A stretch of DNA of 64,000 nucleotides from Aestuariibius sp. HNIBRBA575. Its GTDB lineage: Bacteria; Pseudomonadota; Alphaproteobacteria; Rhodobacterales; Rhodobacteraceae. The translations under genes and the position numbers were made by a program. The stretch is taken from contig NZ_CP162414.1 of NCBI RefSeq assembly GCF_040932005.1, positions 957,501 through 1,021,500 on the forward strand. Direction: 5' to 3'. How positions within the stretch are numbered: position 1 is the first letter of the stretch; every line of letters begins with the position of its first letter. Below are positions 26,172-34,439 of this stretch, piece after piece. The notes beneath the pieces are model-generated. The model was not told the origin of the DNA and made no database searches. It saw only the letters and a list, made by a program, of their open reading frames with translations.

Positions 26172-26360
26172 TTAGTTATATGTTACGATGGTTTGGTTGG
26201 CCAACTGCGAGCTAACTTTGGAGCCCAGAGCGGTTGTACCGTTACCAACGGATGTCAGAACGGCGATGCCCAGACCAACGATTGCGGCTGTCAGAACAAC
26301 CCAGTCAACGGTCACGGCGCCGTCTTCGTCTTGACGGAAGTTTTTGATGAAGTTCAGCAT
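26172..26360 (-). CDS. flp: Flp pilin, tandem copy C (promoter-proximal)
   Basis: 62 residues, the first gene of the array, with its own strong AGGAGGGAC site before the ATG. The protein matches copies A and B except for the leader (MLNFIKNFRQDEDG, Gln for Asn10). At nucleotide level it has several more differences, mostly synonymous. It is probably the ancestral copy from which the other two were amplified, since it alone is joined to a distinct promoter region. Confidence 0.92.
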   Translation of the reverse strand: MLNFIKNFRQDEDGAVTVDWVVLTAAIVGLGIAVLTSVGNGTTALGSKVSSQLANQTIVTYN

Positions 26361-26724
26361 TTCGGTCCCTCCTAGGGGTGTTCGCTCAGTTTATGTTACC
26401 TTGCCGGGGCAGTTGCGAACCGGCCTCTCAATGGCCCGCTCCCCGTCTTGGATGAACATATATAGCCCCCACAATGGGGCGAGACTTGGGCCGGTTTGGT
26501 TCAATTTTCGTGCAATGCGTTTTTTTGTCGAAAAATTTATAAGTTATTGAAAATTAACGAATTACAAACGAATCCCGCCCTATGACCAAAGGTAAATAAA
26601 GGGTTAATGGGGCGTTTTTGCCCCGTTTTCCTGCTAAATTGGACCTGGATTTGCGTGCCCACTGGCCTGATCACCGGTTTTCTGCAATATATGTCTTAAC
26701 AATAATGAGGCAGGGCAGACGCGA
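26361..26724. other. Divergent intergenic region between flp array and lytic transglycosylase
   Basis: 364 nt without a gene. The first 20 nt hold the AGGAGG site of flp copy C. The stretch 26505-26625 is clearly AT-rich, in contrast to its surroundings, and is the likely site of the two divergent promoters. I cannot assign -35/-10 boxes with confidence. No stem-loop or repeat of note was seen. Confidence 0.5.
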
Positions 26725-27561
26725 ATGACGCGCAGCTCATCAAACATGGCACTATATATACTGTATGGGCTCTCACTTGCGGTGGGCCTGTCTTCGGCTG
26801 CGTTGGCAGACAGTCACCGTTTGCAACCTGATTTCACCTTTCGCAGCGTCGGGGTCCCGGAACCGGGATCAACTGCGCCGCGGATCACCGTGCAAATCGC
26901 GCCTTCCGCGCCCAGCGGTCCCGCTGCGCCCAATGCGGCCGGGCAGGGGGGCGCCACCGCTGCTGCCCCTCAGCAACGTCCACCGGGCGAATATGATTGG
27001 TTCTGGGAAACGATTTCACCTGATGTGTCTGAATCCGGTCCGGGCCGATTGGACCCGGCCTTGGCGGCGATACGTGCAGGATCGGTCCCACAGCCGCGTC
27101 TGGCCACGCTGCAGGGGATTGCCAGCACTCATGGTCTGGACATTTTGCGGGCCACGGTGGGCACGGATGTGTCCCCAGCGCTGGCTCTGGCGGTGATTTC
27201 CGTCGAAAGTGCGGGCCAAAGCGATGCGGTCAGCGGTGCCGGGGCAGCGGGATTGATGCAATTGATGCCCGCCACTGCGGAACGGTTCGGTGTGACGGAC
27301 CGTATGAACAGCGCTGATAACATCAAAGGCGGCGTGGCCTATCTGGCATGGCTGATGGACCATTTCGACAAAGACCCGATATTGGTGCTGGCCGCCTATA
27401 ATGCAGGCGAAGGATCGGTGCGCGACAATTCCGGCGTGCCGCCTTATGCTGAAACGCGCGCCTATGTACCCAAAGTTCTGGCTGCGTGGTCTGTCGCCCG
27501 CGGTCTGTGCATAACCCCCCCGCAGCTGATCACCGATGGCTGCGTCTTTTCCGTGAATTGA
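26725..27561 (+). CDS. Lytic transglycosylase (SLT domain), secreted
   Basis: 278 residues. An N-terminal signal peptide of about 29 residues is followed by a Pro/Ala-rich linker (55-90). The C-terminal SLT domain has the catalytic Glu161 in VISVESAGQSDAVSGAG, then GLMQLMPATAERFGV and VLAAYNAGEGSV. It cleaves peptidoglycan glycan strands in the periplasm. Divergent from the flp array, it may open the wall for the Tad machine, as dedicated transglycosylases do for other secretion systems; that link is inferred from position. The next gene starts 11 nt after its stop. Confidence 0.88.
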   Translation: MTRSSSNMALYILYGLSLAVGLSSAALADSHRLQPDFTFRSVGVPEPGSTAPRITVQIAPSAPSGPAAPNAAGQGGATAAAPQQRPPGEYDWFWETISPDVSESGPGRLDPALAAIRAGSVPQPRLATLQGIASTHGLDILRATVGTDVSPALALAVISVESAGQSDAVSGAGAAGLMQLMPATAERFGVTDRMNSADNIKGGVAYLAWLMDHFDKDPILVLAAYNAGEGSVRDNSGVPPYAETRAYVPKVLAAWSVARGLCITPPQLITDGCVFSVN

Positions 27562-27572
27562 GGGATATTACC

Positions 27573-29015
27573 GTGACGAAACGCCCGCTGGTATTAGATG
27601 TGGACGGGACGCTGCTGCGCACCGATATGTTGTTGGAATGTTTTTGGGCCGGGCTGGGCAAAGATCCCATGGCGACGCTCAAAGCATCGCTGTTGCACTG
27701 GCGTGACCGCGCGCGGCTGAAATCGGAACTGGCCCAGATCGCGCCGCTGCGCACGGATTTGCTTCCGGTTGAACCCGAAGTCATGGAATTGGTCGAAACT
27801 GCCAAATCTGAAGGCCGCGAAGTGGCCTTGGCGTCAGCCTCTGACATGTCTTTGGTTGAACCGCTGGCCAAACATCACGGCATCGAACGGGTATTTGCGT
27901 CCGATGGCGATGTGAACCTCAAAGGCGACGCCAAGGCAGACGCGCTGGTCGCCGCCTACGGAGAAGGCGGGTTTGACTATGCCGGTAACGACATTTCCGA
28001 CCTCAAGATCTGGCAGCGCGGGGCGGGGGCCATTGTGGTCACCGATCCCGGTGATAGCGTCGCGAAACTGCGCCGTGATGGCCATGAGGTCACAGACATC
28101 AAAGGTGGCTGGGAACCACGCGATCTGATCCGCGCTATGCGGCCCCATCAATGGGTGAAAAACATCCTGTTGATCCTGCCGATGATTGCGTCGCATCATT
28201 TTGGTTTGGGGACATTGATGTTGGTGCTGTTGGGCATGGCCAGTTTTTCGGCCGCTGCATCCTGTATCTATTTGGTCAATGACCTGCTGGACCTAGAAGC
28301 CGACCGCCTGCACGTCAAAAAATGCAAACGCCCTTTTGCCAGTGGGGCGGTGCCCATATCGGTGGGCATGGCGGCCACATTGGCGCTGGGCGCAATCGCT
28401 ATTGGGCTGGGCGCATTTCTGGGCGGGCCGTTTTTGGTGGTGGTAATCACCTATATGACGCTGTCGCTGGCCTATTCGCTGAAACTGAAACGCATGCGCT
28501 GGGTCGATATCATGGTGCTGGCATCGCTGTATACATTGCGCGTTGTCGCCGGGGCGGCGGCCAGTCGGGTGGATGCGTCGATCTTTATGCTGATCTTTAT
28601 CTTCCCGATCTTTATCTCGCTGGGCTGTGTGAAACGCCTGACCGAATTGACGCTGGCGGTGGATGATGAACGTCTGCCGGGGCGCGGCTATGGCCGCCCG
28701 GATCGCCCGGATTTGTTGAATATGGCCGGGATCGGCATGGCGGGGGCCTTGGTGATCTTTTTCCTGTATTCATTGTCGGATCAGGCGCAGGTTCTCTATC
28801 CTGATCGCTGGCTTTTGTGGGTGGCGCTGTTGCCGATTGGCTGGTGGCTGTGGCGGATGATCCGGCTGGGCTGGTACGGAAAACAGGATTACGACCCAAT
28901 TGTTTTTGCGCTCAAAGACAAACGCGGCATGGGCCTGTTGCTGATCACATTGTCGCTGATGTTCTACGCCGCTGGCCTATGGGAGGTCTGGTTCGCCCGC
29001 ATTGGCGTGCTGTAA
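27573..29015 (+). CDS. HAD-phosphatase / UbiA prenyltransferase fusion, candidate decaprenyl-phosphate phosphoribosyltransferase
   Basis: 480 residues from a GTG at 27573 preceded by TTGAGGGAT. The first 180 residues form a HAD domain: VLDVDGT (Asp9, Asp11), ASASD (Ser88/Ser90 region) and YAGNDISDLKIW. The rest is a UbiA-type prenyltransferase with eight to nine helices, the first Asp motif NDLLDLEAD at 236-244 followed by KKCKRPFASG, and the second YSLKLKRMRWVD. In mycobacteria a UbiA enzyme (Rv3806c) makes decaprenyl-phosphoribose-5-phosphate and a phosphatase removes the 5-phosphate. This fusion could do both. That inference rests on the DprE1/DprE2-like genes converging on it. Confidence 0.75.
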   Translation: MTKRPLVLDVDGTLLRTDMLLECFWAGLGKDPMATLKASLLHWRDRARLKSELAQIAPLRTDLLPVEPEVMELVETAKSEGREVALASASDMSLVEPLAKHHGIERVFASDGDVNLKGDAKADALVAAYGEGGFDYAGNDISDLKIWQRGAGAIVVTDPGDSVAKLRRDGHEVTDIKGGWEPRDLIRAMRPHQWVKNILLILPMIASHHFGLGTLMLVLLGMASFSAAASCIYLVNDLLDLEADRLHVKKCKRPFASGAVPISVGMAATLALGAIAIGLGAFLGGPFLVVVITYMTLSLAYSLKLKRMRWVDIMVLASLYTLRVVAGAAASRVDASIFMLIFIFPIFISLGCVKRLTELTLAVDDERLPGRGYGRPDRPDLLNMAGIGMAGALVIFFLYSLSDQAQVLYPDRWLLWVALLPIGWWLWRMIRLGWYGKQDYDPIVFALKDKRGMGLLLITLSLMFYAAGLWEVWFARIGVL

Positions 29016-29034
29016 CAAAGACGACATAAACATC

Positions 29035-29075
29035 AAAACAGGGCGCGGAATAATTCCCGCGCCCTGTTTTGTTTT
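29035..29075. terminator. Bidirectional Rho-independent terminator
   Basis: AAAACAGGGCGCGG (29035-29048) and CCGCGCCCTGTTTT (29057-29070) form a perfect 14-bp stem. A T-rich tail follows on the plus strand (GTTTTGCC) and TTTTGATG on the minus. It separates the convergent UbiA-HAD and dprE2-like genes. Confidence 0.88.
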
Positions 29076-29093
29076 GCCTTTATGTCGGATGTG

Positions 29094-29831
29094 TCAGAAC
29101 GACATCTTCTTAAAGATCGGTTCGGGAACACAGCGGATTACGGTCATCACGATGCGCCAAATCCCGGCCGTATAGATCGTGTTGCGCTTTTTGCGCACCC
29201 CTTTGAGGATATCGTTGGCCACAGCATCGGCGGTGGTCATAAACGGCATTTTACCAAGTCCCCAGGTCATGGCCGTGTCCACAGGGCCGGGTTTGACGGT
29301 CATCACATGGACGCCTGAACGTCCCAAACGATTGCGCAGACCAGATAGATAGGTGGCAAAGCCGCCCTTGGCCGCACCATAGACGTAATTCGCGATACGT
29401 CCGCGATCCCCGGCAACGGATCCAACGCCGACGACCACACCTGCGCCGATTTCTTCCATCTGGGGGGCTATCATTTGCAGGAACCGGGCCGGGCCGGTCA
29501 AGCTGTCGATGACAACGCCGTCGATCAGCGACGGGTCCGCGTCGATGTCAGATTGATCCGGCATCGAGCCAACAAACACCGCTACATTGACGATGCTGTG
29601 CAGCCCAACAGCGCGATCAATTATGGGTTGGAACGTGTCCGCATTGCGCACATCCAGCGCGGCGGCTTCGGCAAATGTGGCCCCACGCGCCATGGCATCT
29701 GTGCAGCTGGCGTTCAAATCGTCCATATCGCGCCCGGCCAGGATCAGGGAATGACCCGCCGCGGCCAGTTTGCGCATAAAGGGGCGCGCCATTGAGGACG
29801 TCGCGCCGAGAATGATCCATGTTTCGCTCAT
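29094..29831 (-). CDS. dprE2: DprE2-like short-chain dehydrogenase (2-keto reductase of prenyl-phospho-ribose epimerisation)
   Basis: 245 residues, SDR fold. The cofactor loop is a variant (ILGATSSMARP, without the last Gly of the classical motif). The catalytic residues are Ser138, Tyr151 and Lys155 within GSVAGDRGRIANYVYGAAKGG, a block that I recall as typical of the DprE2 family rather than of general SDRs. DprE2 reduces the 2-keto intermediate to decaprenyl-phospho-arabinose with NADH. Its start overlaps the DprE1-like stop by 4 nt (ATGA), so the two are translated together. Confidence 0.8.
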   Translation of the reverse strand: MSETWIILGATSSMARPFMRKLAAAGHSLILAGRDMDDLNASCTDAMARGATFAEAAALDVRNADTFQPIIDRAVGLHSIVNVAVFVGSMPDQSDIDADPSLIDGVVIDSLTGPARFLQMIAPQMEEIGAGVVVGVGSVAGDRGRIANYVYGAAKGGFATYLSGLRNRLGRSGVHVMTVKPGPVDTAMTWGLGKMPFMTTADAVANDILKGVRKKRNTIYTAGIWRIVMTVIRCVPEPIFKKMSF

Positions 29832-31132
29832 TGTTCGTTCCTCAATTGCAGGCGGCGGACCATGTCGGTCTCATATGTTTTTGTGGGGTCGGCTTTGGCG
29901 ACTTCGGCGGCCCATTGGCCATATTCGGTGTACATCGCTTTGATGTTGTCGCCGCGCGACAGGGCGTCTTTGGCCAGATAAATCCGCCCGCCCGCCTTTA
30001 GGCATTTATCCTCAAGTTGCTGGATCAATGATTGCGCAGCGTCCCGCGCCGGGAAATCGACGGCCAATGTGTAGCCTTCCATCGGGAAAGACATATATCC
30101 CGCACGCCCCGGTCCCATCCGTTTCAGAACCGCCAACGGTGACGCGAGCCCGGAATGGGCGATCTTTTCCAGTATTTCCTTCAGGGCGTCGGCCTGATCC
30201 AACGGGACCACGCATTGAAACTGATGAAATCCGCGTTTGCCATAAAGCCGGTTCCAGTCATGGATTTTGTCCAGCGGAAAAAAGAATTCCTGGATCGGTT
30301 TGACCACAGTCCGCCCCGCCGCAGGCACCCGGCGATAATAGGCATTGTTGAACATTTTAACGATCGGGGCAGAGAGCGCGAAATTCGGCGCATCCATCGG
30401 AATGGTGCGCGATTTTTTCGGCTTGGTCACCAGACCCGCGCCGGTTTCGCCCTCTTCGACGATCCCACGGCCCAGTGCCGCGCCGCGCGCAGTTGCATCA
30501 ATCCAGCCCACCACATAGGTCGCATCGGATGCGTCCAGAATGGCCAGATGATCATCCCAGTTTTCGGCCCGCCGTTCCGTGACCATCATCACGTCGCCTT
30601 TGCAGGATTTTAACTGCATCGTCGCGCTGGCGATGATCCCGGTTTGGCCCAAGCCCCCAATCGTGGCCCGCCACAGCGCGTCATCGTTGGGGGTCACATC
30701 GCGCGACACACCGTTCTGGATCAGGGTGATCTGGGTGATGTGTTGACCAAAGGATCCTTCGTTATGGTGGTTTTTGCCGTGCACATCCATCGCAATGGCA
30801 CCGCCCACTGTGCAAAACCCGGTGCCGGGCATCACCATCGGCAGCCAGCCTTTGGGGGCGAACATTTCGGCCAATTCGCCCAATGTCATGCCAGCCTCGA
30901 CCTGCAAAAGACCGGTTTTGTCATCAAAGGACAGGATGCGGTCCAGCCGGGTCATATCGGTGATTTTGCCGCCGGAATTCAGCGATGCATCCCCATAGGA
31001 CCGGCAATTGCCCATGGCAGGCCCCTCTTTAGACAGGGCGGTCAGGGCGCGGGCGCGTTCGGGCCGGGCGGCATCGCCTTTGGCTTTGCGGGCGCGGCCC
31101 CAGCCAGCATATGTGATATTATTCCAAGTCAT
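29828..31132 (-). CDS. dprE1: DprE1-like FAD-dependent oxidase (decaprenyl-phospho-ribose 2'-epimerase subunit)
   Basis: 434 residues. The FAD-binding half shows GNCRSYGDASLNSGG (42-55) and VMPGTGFCTVGGAIAMDVHG (100-119), then KNHHNEGSFGQH and a GGLGQTGIIASATM segment, matching DprE1 closely. GGRIYLAKDA contains Lys388, which I align with the essential Lys418 of Mycobacterium tuberculosis DprE1. The position aligned with its drug-binding Cys387 is Ala357 (the spacing is 31 residues in both). It should oxidise the ribose 2'-OH of the lipid-linked sugar; the DprE2-like partner then reduces it to arabinose. The UPF0104 gene lies 9 nt upstream. Confidence 0.85.
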   Translation of the reverse strand: MTWNNITYAGWGRARKAKGDAARPERARALTALSKEGPAMGNCRSYGDASLNSGGKITDMTRLDRILSFDDKTGLLQVEAGMTLGELAEMFAPKGWLPMVMPGTGFCTVGGAIAMDVHGKNHHNEGSFGQHITQITLIQNGVSRDVTPNDDALWRATIGGLGQTGIIASATMQLKSCKGDVMMVTERRAENWDDHLAILDASDATYVVGWIDATARGAALGRGIVEEGETGAGLVTKPKKSRTIPMDAPNFALSAPIVKMFNNAYYRRVPAAGRTVVKPIQEFFFPLDKIHDWNRLYGKRGFHQFQCVVPLDQADALKEILEKIAHSGLASPLAVLKRMGPGRAGYMSFPMEGYTLAVDFPARDAAQSLIQQLEDKCLKAGGRIYLAKDALSRGDNIKAMYTEYGQWAAEVAKADPTKTYETDMVRRLQLRNEQ

Positions 31133-31141
31133 TCTACTACC

Positions 31142-32155
31142 TTAGCGGGCGAATTTGAGGGACATGCGTTCAGCAAAAGGAAAGACCAACAGGCCGATCC
31201 CAATGGCGAACCAAAGCGTGGTCACACGGATAATGGCCGTGGCCGGGATAGAGGTTTCAAGCGGTACCCCTTCGAGGGACAAAAGCGCGATCATCGCGGC
31301 TTCGGCACCACCAACACCGCCCGGCGCGCCCGTTAGGCCGCCTGCCAACGTGGAAAAGGTGAAGATGGCCAGCGCCATGGCGAAATGCACATCCGCCCCC
31401 AGCCAGACCAACAACAGATGAAACGCCCAGCCTTCGGCAGCCCAACCGATCAGGCCCAGCACAATGGCGGTGATCATCACAGGGGCCGAGGTAAAGGCGG
31501 TCAATGACCGCGCAGCGCTGCGAATGCGCGCCATCAGCCGGGGAAACAGCCCCGTGGCGCGATAGGTCAATGTGGTCAGCCCCGCCAACAGGCGTGGGCG
31601 TGTGGCAATCACCGCCCCCAACAGGGCCAGCGCGGCCACAGGAACCGCAAAACTGATGCCGCCTGTGCCCAGTGCAATCGACAGTGCAAGGATCAGCGCC
31701 ATTGCGGCCAAATCCGATGCGCGGTCCACCAAAACCAACGGGGCAGTGCGTTCGACCGGCCAACCGGTTTCGCGACGAAGCCAGCGCATGCGGATCAATT
31801 CACCCACCCGGCCCGGCGTGACGGACATGGCGAACCCACCCAGAAAATGGCGCAAATCCTGGATCAGTCCCGTTGGCAGGCCCAGTCGGCGGGCAAATAA
31901 ATGCCACCGCGCACCGCGAAACAGGTAATTTACCAGCGACAGCGCAAACAGGATCACAACTTGTGTCATGTTCAGTTTCATCAACTGCGCTTTGGTTTCT
32001 TCCCAGCCAGTGGCCAGTGCCAGACTGATCAATCCGGCCAAAACAAACCCAAACAACACTGCCAATAGGGCAATGTCACGCCAGCGCCGGTTTTTTTCGG
32101 ACGCGGCGGGCTGAGGCGCATGGGGCGGGGTGCTATGCAGGCTACTTGTGGTCAT
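31142..32155 (-). CDS. UPF0104/LPG-synthase-TM-family membrane protein, candidate lipid-sugar flippase
   Basis: 337 residues from the ATG at 32155 (a TTG at 32188 is less likely). After a Pro/Ser-rich cytosolic start it has about eight helices and the family motifs NYLFRGARWHLFARRLG, FAMSVTPGRVGELIRM and GGLTGAPGGVGGAEAAM. The domain occurs in the membrane half of lysyl-phosphatidylglycerol synthases, where it flips the lipid; no synthase domain is attached here. Cotranscribed with dprE1 and dprE2, it is a good candidate for moving the arabinosyl lipid across the membrane. This role is inferred. Confidence 0.75.
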   Translation of the reverse strand: MTTSSLHSTPPHAPQPAASEKNRRWRDIALLAVLFGFVLAGLISLALATGWEETKAQLMKLNMTQVVILFALSLVNYLFRGARWHLFARRLGLPTGLIQDLRHFLGGFAMSVTPGRVGELIRMRWLRRETGWPVERTAPLVLVDRASDLAAMALILALSIALGTGGISFAVPVAALALLGAVIATRPRLLAGLTTLTYRATGLFPRLMARIRSAARSLTAFTSAPVMITAIVLGLIGWAAEGWAFHLLLVWLGADVHFAMALAIFTFSTLAGGLTGAPGGVGGAEAAMIALLSLEGVPLETSIPATAIIRVTTLWFAIGIGLLVFPFAERMSLKFAR

Positions 32156-32219
32156 TGCGCTATGATTAGCGACAAAATGGGGCAACAATGTGAAGCTGTT
32201 TCGATTTTGGAAACGATTT

Positions 32220-32942
32220 TTAGGCTGGTTTTTGCCATTCTGACAGCATCAGATAGGCCGTATTGTTGTATTGGTCGCGAATTGCGGCATCCGGATGGGT
32301 CGATGGCGGTTCGTCAAAATGGGTTAGAATCAGGCCTTCGTACAGGAAAGCCTGAAAATAGGCGGTCAGGGGACGATGCCAATTATGGACCCTTATGCCG
32401 TTCCATTCGGCCCAATACACGTCATTTTCCAGATACCCGCGCAGGTGGATATCTGCGGTATTGGTTTTTGTGACGGTCCACCCGGTTTGTCGCGCTGCGG
32501 TAAAGAAGCCGGACAAATTGCCCATCAGGATATGCCCGCCGGGCCGCAATACGCGCTTTGCCTCGGCGATGGCGGCAGGAAAATCGGGGATGTCGATCAG
32601 CGACAGATAAAACACCACCAGATCGGTGCTGGCATCGGGCAGGGGCAGGTTTTCGCCAAAGGCAGATAGATATGTGCCCACAGGATCAAGCGCCCGGGCC
32701 TGTTCCAAAAGGGCCGGAGTGGGATCAATGCCAAGTGTTTGCAGCCCCGCATTCCGGGCCATCCGGCAAAACCTGCCTTCTCCGCAACCGACATCAACCA
32801 GATGTTTGGCCCCGCTGGCCCGCACCCGCGCCATCATCGGCTGATCCAACACATAGGCGCGGCTTTGATCACCAATGTCGCCCAATGTGGTGATCCAGGC
32901 ATCAGCCGATTTGGTCCAGCCATCATCATTTTGGTGTGTCAT
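32220..32942 (-). CDS. Class I SAM-dependent methyltransferase
   Basis: 240 residues. SAM-binding motif I is HLVDVGCGEGRF (DVGCGEG at 50-56), the acidic loop TLGIDPT follows, and motif III is KRVLRPGGHILMGN. The C-terminal part (WHRPLTAYFQAFLYEGLILTHFDEP) is typical of small-molecule methyltransferases of the UbiE/Methyltransf_11 type. It lies 64 nt upstream of the UPF0104 gene on the same strand and may be the first gene of the arabinosyl-lipid operon. The substrate is unknown. Confidence 0.8.
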   Translation of the reverse strand: MTHQNDDGWTKSADAWITTLGDIGDQSRAYVLDQPMMARVRASGAKHLVDVGCGEGRFCRMARNAGLQTLGIDPTPALLEQARALDPVGTYLSAFGENLPLPDASTDLVVFYLSLIDIPDFPAAIAEAKRVLRPGGHILMGNLSGFFTAARQTGWTVTKTNTADIHLRGYLENDVYWAEWNGIRVHNWHRPLTAYFQAFLYEGLILTHFDEPPSTHPDAAIRDQYNNTAYLMLSEWQKPA

Positions 32943-33067
32943 GAAATTCCGCCACGCCTAAGGTTACCTGTTGATAAGAATGTTTTTACCAACAAAAAGC
33001 AACCAAGTGGGGGGGAGGAAAAAGGGCCGGAAAATGCGGCCCCTTTTGGGATCTAAGTGGTCTGGAA

Positions 33068-33691
33068 TTAAACAATGGTTGCCTGTGTGGCGGCCCGCAA
33101 TTCATCCTCGGTCACGCCATCGGCGGTTTCGACGATTTTCAAACCACCCTCAACAACATCCAGCACACCAAGGTTGGTGATGATGCGATCCACAACGGAT
33201 TTACCTGTCAACGGCAGGGTGCATTCGCGCAGAACTTTGCTGTCGCCATGTTTGTTGGTGTGATCCATGACCACCACAACGCGGCCAACACCTGCGACCA
33301 GATCCATCGCGCCGCCCATGCCTTTGACCAGCTTGCCGGGGATCATCCAATTGGCCAGATCGCCGTTTTCGGCCACTTCCATCGCGCCAAGGATCGCCAT
33401 GGCGATTTTGCCACCCCGGATCATCGCAAAGCTTTGGGCGCTGTCAAAATACGCGGTTTGGGGCAATTCGGTGATGGTCTGTTTGCCCGCATTGATCAGG
33501 TCGGCATCTTCTTCACCTTCGATCGGAAAGGGGCCCATGCCCAGCATGCCGTTTTCCGATTGCAGGGTCACTTCGACACCTTCGGGGATGTAGTTGGACA
33601 CCAAAGTAGGGATGCCGATCCCCAGATTAACGTACCAGCCGTCTTGCAGTTCTTGTGCGGCGCGGGCCGCCATTTGATTACGATCCCACAT
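33068..33691 (-). CDS. scoB: 3-oxoacid (succinyl-CoA:acetoacetate) CoA-transferase subunit B
   Basis: 207 residues. The catalytic glutamate sits in [10 protein letters not shown] (Glu46), and the N-terminal [18 protein letters not shown] and later [18 protein letters not shown] are diagnostic for subunit B. With subunit A it activates acetoacetate to acetoacetyl-CoA at the expense of succinyl-CoA, or a similar exchange, in ketone body or PHB breakdown. It follows scoA by 1 nt. Confidence 0.9.
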   Translation of the reverse strand: MWDRNQMAARAAQELQDGWYVNLGIGIPTLVSNYIPEGVEVTLQSENGMLGMGPFPIEGEEDADLINAGKQTITELPQTAYFDSAQSFAMIRGGKIAMAILGAMEVAENGDLANWMIPGKLVKGMGGAMDLVAGVGRVVVVMDHTNKHGDSKVLRECTLPLTGKSVVDRIITNLGVLDVVEGGLKIVETADGVTEDELRAATQATIV

Positions 33692-33692
33692 A

Positions 33693-34388
33693 TTATGCGC
33701 TCCTTGTGGTGCGTTGTTCGATGCGTTTTTCGTGATCGCCCTGAATGATCCGGTTCACATAAATACCGGGCAGGTGGATCGCATCTGGATCAAGCGACCC
33801 TGTGGGGACGATTTCCTCAACTTCAGCGATGCAGACTTTGCCACATGTGGCCGCGGGCGCGTTGAAATTGCGCGCGGTTTTGCGGAAAACCAGATTGCCC
33901 GTTTCGTCCGCTTTCCACGCCTTTACAATGGCCAGGTCGGCAAAAATGCCTTCTTCCATGATGTAGGTTTCGCCGTTGAAATCGCGGTGATCTTTGCCGT
34001 CGGCGATCACAGTGCCCACACCGGTTTTGGTGAAAAAGCCCGGAATGCCAGCACCACCAGCGCGCATGCGTTCGGCCAGCGTGCCTTGGGGGTTGAATTC
34101 CAGCTCCAGCTCGCCTGACAGGTATTGGCGCATAAATTCGGCGTTTTCCCCAACATATGAGCTGATCATTTTTTTGACCTGTTTGGTCTGCAACAAAATG
34201 CCGATGCCAAAGTCATCAACGCCCGCATTGTTGGACGCAAATGTCAGATCCTTGGTGCCCGCATCGCGGATCGCATCCAGCAGCAATTCGGGAATACCGC
34301 ATAGGCCAAATCCGCCAGCTGCAATAAACATGCCGTCCTTCAGCAGCCCGTCCAGGGCAGCGGCGGCATTGGGATAGATTTTCTTCAT
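33693..34388 (-). CDS. scoA: 3-oxoacid CoA-transferase subunit A
   Basis: 231 residues. Glycine-rich CoA loop [12 protein letters not shown] at 23-34, and the conserved block [29 protein letters not shown] site lies just before the ATG. The pair scoA-scoB forms one transcript. A long inverted repeat lies between this gene and topA upstream. Confidence 0.9.
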   Translation of the reverse strand: MKKIYPNAAAALDGLLKDGMFIAAGGFGLCGIPELLLDAIRDAGTKDLTFASNNAGVDDFGIGILLQTKQVKKMISSYVGENAEFMRQYLSGELELEFNPQGTLAERMRAGGAGIPGFFTKTGVGTVIADGKDHRDFNGETYIMEEGIFADLAIVKAWKADETGNLVFRKTARNFNAPAATCGKVCIAEVEEIVPTGSLDPDAIHLPGIYVNRIIQGDHEKRIEQRTTRSA

Positions 34389-34439
34389 GGTGCCTCCTCA
34401 GAGTATCTGCATCTTTGATACGCTGAGAAGGGCGCGAGT

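Larger units (their letters stand above)
25746..26384 (-). repeat. Three tandem 213-bp units, each one flp gene plus spacer
   Basis: The stops sit at 25746, 25959 and 26172, an exact 213-bp period. Units 1 and 2 differ at two positions that I can find, both silent (tataagtt/tatatgtt near the stop, gtcccg/gtaccg in the gene). The 24-nt spacers after copies B and C are identical. Unit 3 matches closely but has several substitutions near the 3' end of the gene, and its upstream sequence beyond the ATG is unrelated. Confidence 0.95.

Noticed and set aside
25767..26375. Plus-strand frame of 202 residues with internal protein repeats across the flp array
   Set aside because: The repeats only mirror the tandem flp copies on the other strand. 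The frame has no start signals and the pilin reading is clear.
25746..26384. CRISPR-like or satellite interpretation of the 213-bp repeats
   Set aside because: Units are contiguous coding copies with no spacers of unrelated sequence.
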